Positions 22,701-25,877 of a stretch of DNA of 25,877 nt are shown in pieces; the stretch's first letter is position 1; the number at the start of each line of letters is the position of its first letter. Source of the DNA: DATDWC01 sp035289805. Its GTDB lineage: Bacteria > Patescibacteriota > Gracilibacteria > Peribacterales > Peribacteraceae. A model generated the notes under the pieces. The model was not told the origin of the DNA. It ran no database searches and saw only the letters and a list, made by a program, of their open reading frames with translations. Location: contig DATDWC010000096.1 in assembly GCA_035289805.1 (NCBI GenBank), positions 1-25,877 on the forward strand, read 5' to 3'. Both the position numbers and the translations under genes were made by a program.

Positions 22701-24090
22701 TCGTTAATATGAGGGAATCGACACCATCCGCATCGGAAATATCGGTGTAGAACGTGGTTTCATCACCGGGTGCAGGAAGAGAGGGAACCGTCGTGAGCGG
22801 ACCAAACGCCGGTGCATCACCCTGCGGAATCTGTGCACGGAGAGAAATTATCATGAGAGCGGTATCCGTCGTGCCGCTGCGGTTTTCGACCCGGACAGTG
22901 ACCGGGTAATCCACATTGGTTTCGAGCCCCTCAGGGAGCGAGAATGCACCCTGTGCAGGAAAACGGAACCAGTTGATCCGTTCTCCACTTGGGCCAAGAA
23001 CGCTCGTACCCACACCCTGGAAGCTATTATCCGGGTCTCCACCGAGTGCCGACAGATCCACCGATCCTTCGATCGCATCCGTAGAACCGAGCGGGTTGAA
23101 GACGGGAATCCAGAGCACCAGATCCGCTGCGGTATTCGCTGCGGTGTAGAGCACGGGATTTGGATCTGCAAAAAGGAGCTCATCCACAATATCCACAGCA
23201 CCTGCTGTGCCAGGTGAACCAAAGACAACAACTGTTTCCTCGGCGAGCAAACTCTCGACTGCGACGCTGTAGACTCCCGGAACAAGATCTTCCGGAATTG
23301 TGGCAATGATTTCCGTAGGACTCGCGGAGCGAACAGGGATGGCTCTACTCCCAAGGAGTACACGGGGAGAGGCCGGGAATGCTTTTCCATGGATTGTGAG
23401 CGTGCGAGCACTCACGAGTGGCAGAATTCCCGGTTCCACATCCGAAATCATTGGTACGAATGGGAGCGAGAGTGCATTCTGGTTAGAGACAAACGTGATG
23501 AGACCATCGTGACCTTCGGTTGTGATCTGATTGCCGTTCGAGAGTAGGCGCACGCCGAGCAGGCGAACATCGATGCGGTTCCCAGAGCGGTTCACTGTGC
23601 TATCTTTAAGTTGCAATTCCACTTCCAAAAGCTGCGTATTTGGTGCAACGGCCCGTGGAGCACCTACGAGTGCTACTTTCACAATGCCTGGTGCAGGGTA
23701 GCTCATGGAAATCGAAAACTGCTGTGTAGCAGCAGTGCGGCGAACACGGAGGATCTCTGCACGCAACGGATCAACGACAACGGAGAGGGAAAATCCCTCC
23801 ATGTTGGTGAATCCCTGCCCGGCCTGCACCACAATGCTCCCCCGTTCGTTCGGGAGCGCCTCGTACCTCCTACTCACGTAGAGACCGGAGGCTGGATTGG
23901 TGCCACTCCCAATCTGGAAGAGTGCACCAGTGAAGGGAATGGCATCAGAAACAATAGCAACGAGAAGGAGGAAAACGGCAATCCCCACAAGAGAAGAAAT
24001 GAGGAGATAGCGCTGCTTGGAGACTCCCTCGGTACTCTCGCCAGAAAGGCGCTGCCGCATGAAGCCGTTCAAGGGAGAAAACCGAAGCAT
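19738..24090 (-). CDS. giant surface protein: cohesin-like, IPT/TIG, seven Ig/cadherin-like repeats, SbsA-like Ig domains, half-dockerin
   Basis: A 1450-residue protein anchored by an N-terminal membrane helix (about 28-48). Domains in order are: a cohesin-like domain (68-200); an IPT/TIG domain (211-290); seven tandem Ig/cadherin-like repeats of about 115 residues (about 306-1133); two SbsA-type Ig domains (about 1146-1252 and 1258-1363); and a dockerin half (DLNHDGRVDFADF, with D1376, N1378, D1380, D1384 and D1387 at loop positions 1, 3, 5, 9 and 12). The second dockerin loop is degenerate and an acidic Ser-rich tail follows. Six repeats carry a DxDG-type acidic motif at regular spacing, suggesting Ca2+-stiffened rods. 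ATG 24090 abuts the upstream stop (TAAATG). No enzyme domain is seen, so a structural or adhesive role is inferred. Confidence 0.85.
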   Translation of the reverse strand: MLRFSPLNGFMRQRLSGESTEGVSKQRYLLISSLVGIAVFLLLVAIVSDAIPFTGALFQIGSGTNPASGLYVSRRYEALPNERGSIVVQAGQGFTNMEGFSLSVVVDPLRAEILRVRRTAATQQFSISMSYPAPGIVKVALVGAPRAVAPNTQLLEVELQLKDSTVNRSGNRIDVRLLGVRLLSNGNQITTEGHDGLITFVSNQNALSLPFVPMISDVEPGILPLVSARTLTIHGKAFPASPRVLLGSRAIPVRSASPTEIIATIPEDLVPGVYSVAVESLLAEETVVVFGSPGTAGAVDIVDELLFADPNPVLYTAANTAADLVLWIPVFNPLGSTDAIEGSVDLSALGGDPDNSFQGVGTSVLGPSGERINWFRFPAQGAFSLPEGLETNVDYPVTVRVENRSGTTDTALMIISLRAQIPQGDAPAFGPLTTVPSLPAPGDETTFYTDISDADGVDSLILTTIRLTALGGSVQNLDPAISLPSNVSLRTAPFTTEFTIPRNVTPGTYQLELRAVDDTGNETVISVPFTVTAPGDTQRGQPPQFVGRKEARPPVIGPGGTVDFFVGLRDPDGTDTIDIVTIDLVDVGGDILELSPLITSDSIGTLPVTYQGTFDLPSGIQNGSYMLSVRAVDVNGLSAETTIPLTVDASLGGGGTGNPPEFLGRLEAKPNPVGLGGETTFFVSVRDRDGSDSIEKVSVDLVDIGGTELELEAASDPVGGSIEPVLFIGEFNLPSTIPPGAYALPIRAFDDDGNATRTTLNLLVSAIAPQTSVPSILQALSIPAQVPADNKTETMFRIEVEDSDGVEDITVARINLSPIGLGIATFDLQSDAAGELSTRGFFDSRPIKIPTFVKSGGYDLLIEVEDTQGNRAQRTLRLTVGPLLGGDAPMFRESRFVPETANPGGNVRLYADIEDLNGADGDSLTVIADFTEVRLDVEELTDLVNFPSGTLVTRNTFVSPTMSLPEDLPVGVYDIPLMVTDDTNNVVRTIARLRVERGNVNSGQEPRIDVTRTFQVPRIIANDDDAEGELHVLVQDPDDDVSTVIVNMGSIGRADSASVSSNAGDLDLLCRSSSSIVCMERGALENLGSRWFILKGITIPPTTIAGNDPYLLDVTAVDDGGHAVQGQIPLLIGNPEDAQALAKEPVFELVVPVSATQIELVLSSPVDPSNIDRSGGQFIIKPALNAFSSLGVRNVSWDTTGRYLYLQTDPLTPGETYILSVKPVTTPEGKSLTDIRGNRFAADRGGKITFTYRSPGTVPPQIERVDALDAEHLSVRFKEPVLPSSVHPDLLSARASLVSIVTGESRRIRDSILTEGGKVLLLLVEPLREGDRYRLRIEGVLAPGLIEAPDPGVEKIFIAIFRSHQAAGPIILPTADLNHDGRVDFADFALFSAVYNTEYDLQDIETLLPFGATEEEEEGSGFQFGGRQSSSSRGGTNRSPLGGELPDLRF

Positions 24091-25803
24091 TTACTTGGTG
24101 AGGGAGTGGAGAACAAACACGACATCATTCATTGTGATCACACGATCCTGATCGGTATCGCGTAGGAGATGCGCAGGGGAAGCTCCCTGTGCACCTGTTG
24201 CAATGCGTCGTGCGATCACTGCATCCTCGATACTGAGCACGCCGTTCAAATCGAAATCTCCGCTCAGCACAGAATCTCCTCCCGCGAGGAGTACTGCGCG
24301 CTTCGCGCTCCCCAAATCATCCACCACCGAGACGAGGAACGTGAATGGTCCTGTGAAAATCGATGCACTCTCCGGAACCACAACTCTGCAAATGAGGGTG
24401 CCCTCCTGTACATTGGTTCCACCAGGGAGCGTCACGGGGCAGGTGCTGCTTGCAATAACTCTGCGGTTCACGGGGAGGGTATTCGGGTCTGGGAACGATC
24501 CATCGAGGAGCTCCACGAGAATGTTCTCAAGTCTTCCGAGAGAATCATTGTGATGCACAAGGAGCTGGAGCTCTGTCGTAAATCCAGGAGCAACGAGTCG
24601 TACGCCATCCGGTGGAGTCGCTTGGAGTGAGAGAATGGCAAACTGATCTTTGAATGCACGGATAGATGCCGGAGGCGAAGCACACGTCACCGGAGTGAGT
24701 GACCCATTTTGCTCCTCCAGGAATCCATGGGTATGCGGATGAATCTGCAGCGTGCCAGAAATCGCAGCGCGCGGAACGCGCACACGGATTTCGCGATCGG
24801 TCCAATCTGCTCCCGGGAATACCTCCACGGTTTCGCGGGAAGAGGTTCCCGTGGGGAAGCTCACTGTTCCACCAGCGAGGCCAAATCTCTCGCCGCGGAT
24901 GACAATCGTATCGAGCCCTGCATCGTAAGCAATTGCAGAGCCAAAATTCGTCACAGAGCAGAGGAGATTGTTCCGGCAGGATTGTGCGCTGGAGCAGGCC
25001 GAAAAATCGGAAGTGATATCGGCACACACTCCTCCGGCAAAATTCCCATCGGGACATTGGACCGTGGCACACCCCTCAGCTTTTGGCTGCCACGGTTTTG
25101 TGGCACCGTTGAACGAGGGATTACATGAGAATGTGACGAGCTTGCCTGAAGCATCGCAGAACGACGAGGGTGGTGTGGAATCTGTGCAGGTGTTCCGTTC
25201 CTTGAGTGTGATTGTCACAAAGTATTCTGCTGCAAATTGCCCGTTCGCCTTGGTAAGGCACCACGTGTCACCTGTGAAGCTTGTGGTGCTCCCGCTACAC
25301 TTTGCGGGATCAAATTGAACAGAGGCTCCCGTTGTCTCCAGTGGAATGCCGGTGAGGAATTCCAGGAACACCGTATCCACCAGAATGTCGTACTGCTGAT
25401 CGATTGTGGCGAGACCGATAGCGGCATCTGGTCCTACGGGAACATTGCGTGCGCTGCATCGCCCCAGACTGTTTGTCGTGCGGCAACGATCATTAGAGTT
25501 CACCGGAACAATCCTCCCCACGTGGATCTCCTGGAGATACAGGAGCGCCGTGTTTGAATTATTCATGAACGGCGTTACTTCGATCGGTCGCAGGGCACCA
25601 CCACCCACAGGCTGCACCTGCAGAATGATGTTCACCACTCTGTTCTGCACGGCCTGCGCAACGGTGTTCTCCACCGAATCCACTTCGTTCACGGTTTTGA
25701 GTCCGAGGAGGAACGCTGTCATACCGCAAATCGCAAAGAGCGCCGCGAGTGATGTTCCACGGAAAACTCTGGAAATTCGCCGACGTTTCAGACCTTTTGG
25801 CAC
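24091..25803 (-). CDS. membrane-anchored Cys-rich surface protein with complete C-terminal dockerin
   Basis: A 570-residue protein starting at GTG 25803; an in-frame TGA lies a few codons upstream and no ATG comes between. Arg/Lys-rich residues 1-15 precede a membrane helix (about 17-37) that would leave the rest outside. A middle region with many cysteines (107-283) follows, then an IPT/TIG-like domain (about 285-357) and another beta-rich domain (385-500). The C-terminus is a textbook type I dockerin with two EF-hand-like loops: D516, D518, N520, S524, D527 and D549, D551, D553, T557, D560. It is the first gene of the surface operon, behind an extended -10 promoter, and its stop abuts the giant protein's start. 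The partner is predicted to be one of the operon's cohesin-like domains. Confidence 0.85.
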   Translation of the reverse strand: MPKGLKRRRISRVFRGTSLAALFAICGMTAFLLGLKTVNEVDSVENTVAQAVQNRVVNIILQVQPVGGGALRPIEVTPFMNNSNTALLYLQEIHVGRIVPVNSNDRCRTTNSLGRCSARNVPVGPDAAIGLATIDQQYDILVDTVFLEFLTGIPLETTGASVQFDPAKCSGSTTSFTGDTWCLTKANGQFAAEYFVTITLKERNTCTDSTPPSSFCDASGKLVTFSCNPSFNGATKPWQPKAEGCATVQCPDGNFAGGVCADITSDFSACSSAQSCRNNLLCSVTNFGSAIAYDAGLDTIVIRGERFGLAGGTVSFPTGTSSRETVEVFPGADWTDREIRVRVPRAAISGTLQIHPHTHGFLEEQNGSLTPVTCASPPASIRAFKDQFAILSLQATPPDGVRLVAPGFTTELQLLVHHNDSLGRLENILVELLDGSFPDPNTLPVNRRVIASSTCPVTLPGGTNVQEGTLICRVVVPESASIFTGPFTFLVSVVDDLGSAKRAVLLAGGDSVLSGDFDLNGVLSIEDAVIARRIATGAQGASPAHLLRDTDQDRVITMNDVVFVLHSLTK

Positions 25804-25832
25804 TGTTTTTTGTTTGAAGAATGAATCTCAAT

Positions 25833-25841
25833 ATTGTATCA
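25833..25841 (-). promoter_or_regulatory. extended -10 promoter of the surface-protein operon
   Basis: On the minus strand TGATACAAT contains TACAAT (5 of 6) with the TGn extension; no good -35 is present. Transcription would start near 25826, leaving a leader of about 23 bases that ends in an A-rich stretch before GTG 25803. Confidence 0.5.
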
Positions 25842-25877
25842 GAAAATGAGGAGTGACTCTATGCAAGGAGAGTTGAC

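Overview
The window reads as a dense bacterial chromosome segment, roughly half G+C by eye. Genes are tightly packed with many 4-base ATGA overlaps, TGA is an ordinary stop, and Shine-Dalgarno sequences are almost absent. A DUF5671-type membrane protein, giant Ig-repeat surface proteins with TGP/TGM C-terminal anchors, a TMTC-like membrane/TPR protein and a proton-pumping pyrophosphatase beside an F-type ATP synthase suggest a Candidate Phyla Radiation (Patescibacteria) genome, with Peribacteria-like lineages my best guess. Standard use of TGA argues against Gracilibacteria or Absconditabacteria. This placement rests on protein style only; there is no rRNA in the window.

Layout. (1) 1-2878, minus strand: the start of an F1Fo ATP synthase operon in the order beta, epsilon, AtpI/AtpZ-like, subunit a, running off the left edge. 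(2) 2996-4243: a VanX-like D-Ala-D-Ala dipeptidase on its own promoter. (3) 4357-7800, plus strand: a compact operon of a MurL-like epimerase, a methyltransferase resembling the OvoA C-terminal family, and a DegT-type PLP aminotransferase. It converges on a minus-strand pair of an ATP-grasp ligase and an EamA transporter (7807-10281). Together these look like a small-molecule or cell-wall-precursor pathway. (4) 10494-12611: a K+-independent H+-pumping membrane pyrophosphatase with a strong intrinsic terminator. (5) 12769-14852: a DUF5671 membrane protein and an SLH-domain, Cys-rich surface protein. (6) 14853-25803, minus strand: a surface-protein operon.

The surface operon is the most unusual part. 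It encodes a membrane-anchored protein ending in a complete two-loop dockerin. Next comes a 1450-residue protein with a cohesin-like N-terminus, seven Ig/cadherin-like repeats, two SbsA-like Ig domains and a half-dockerin. A cohesin-like lipoprotein follows, then a secreted cohesin-like/FN3 protein and a cupredoxin-like protein, both with C-terminal membrane sorting signals. A TMTC-like putative O-mannosyltransferase follows downstream. This looks like a cohesin-dockerin-built cell-surface assembly with no enzyme in sight, possibly for attachment to a host or surface.

Expression signals are also unusual. At least three genes have a -10 box placed so that transcription should start at or next to the start codon (leaderless mRNA). 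Most others have C/T-rich tracts, not purine-rich Shine-Dalgarno sequences, just before the start codon. No tRNA, rRNA, CRISPR array or insertion sequence was seen, and no gene-free stretch exceeds about 220 bases.
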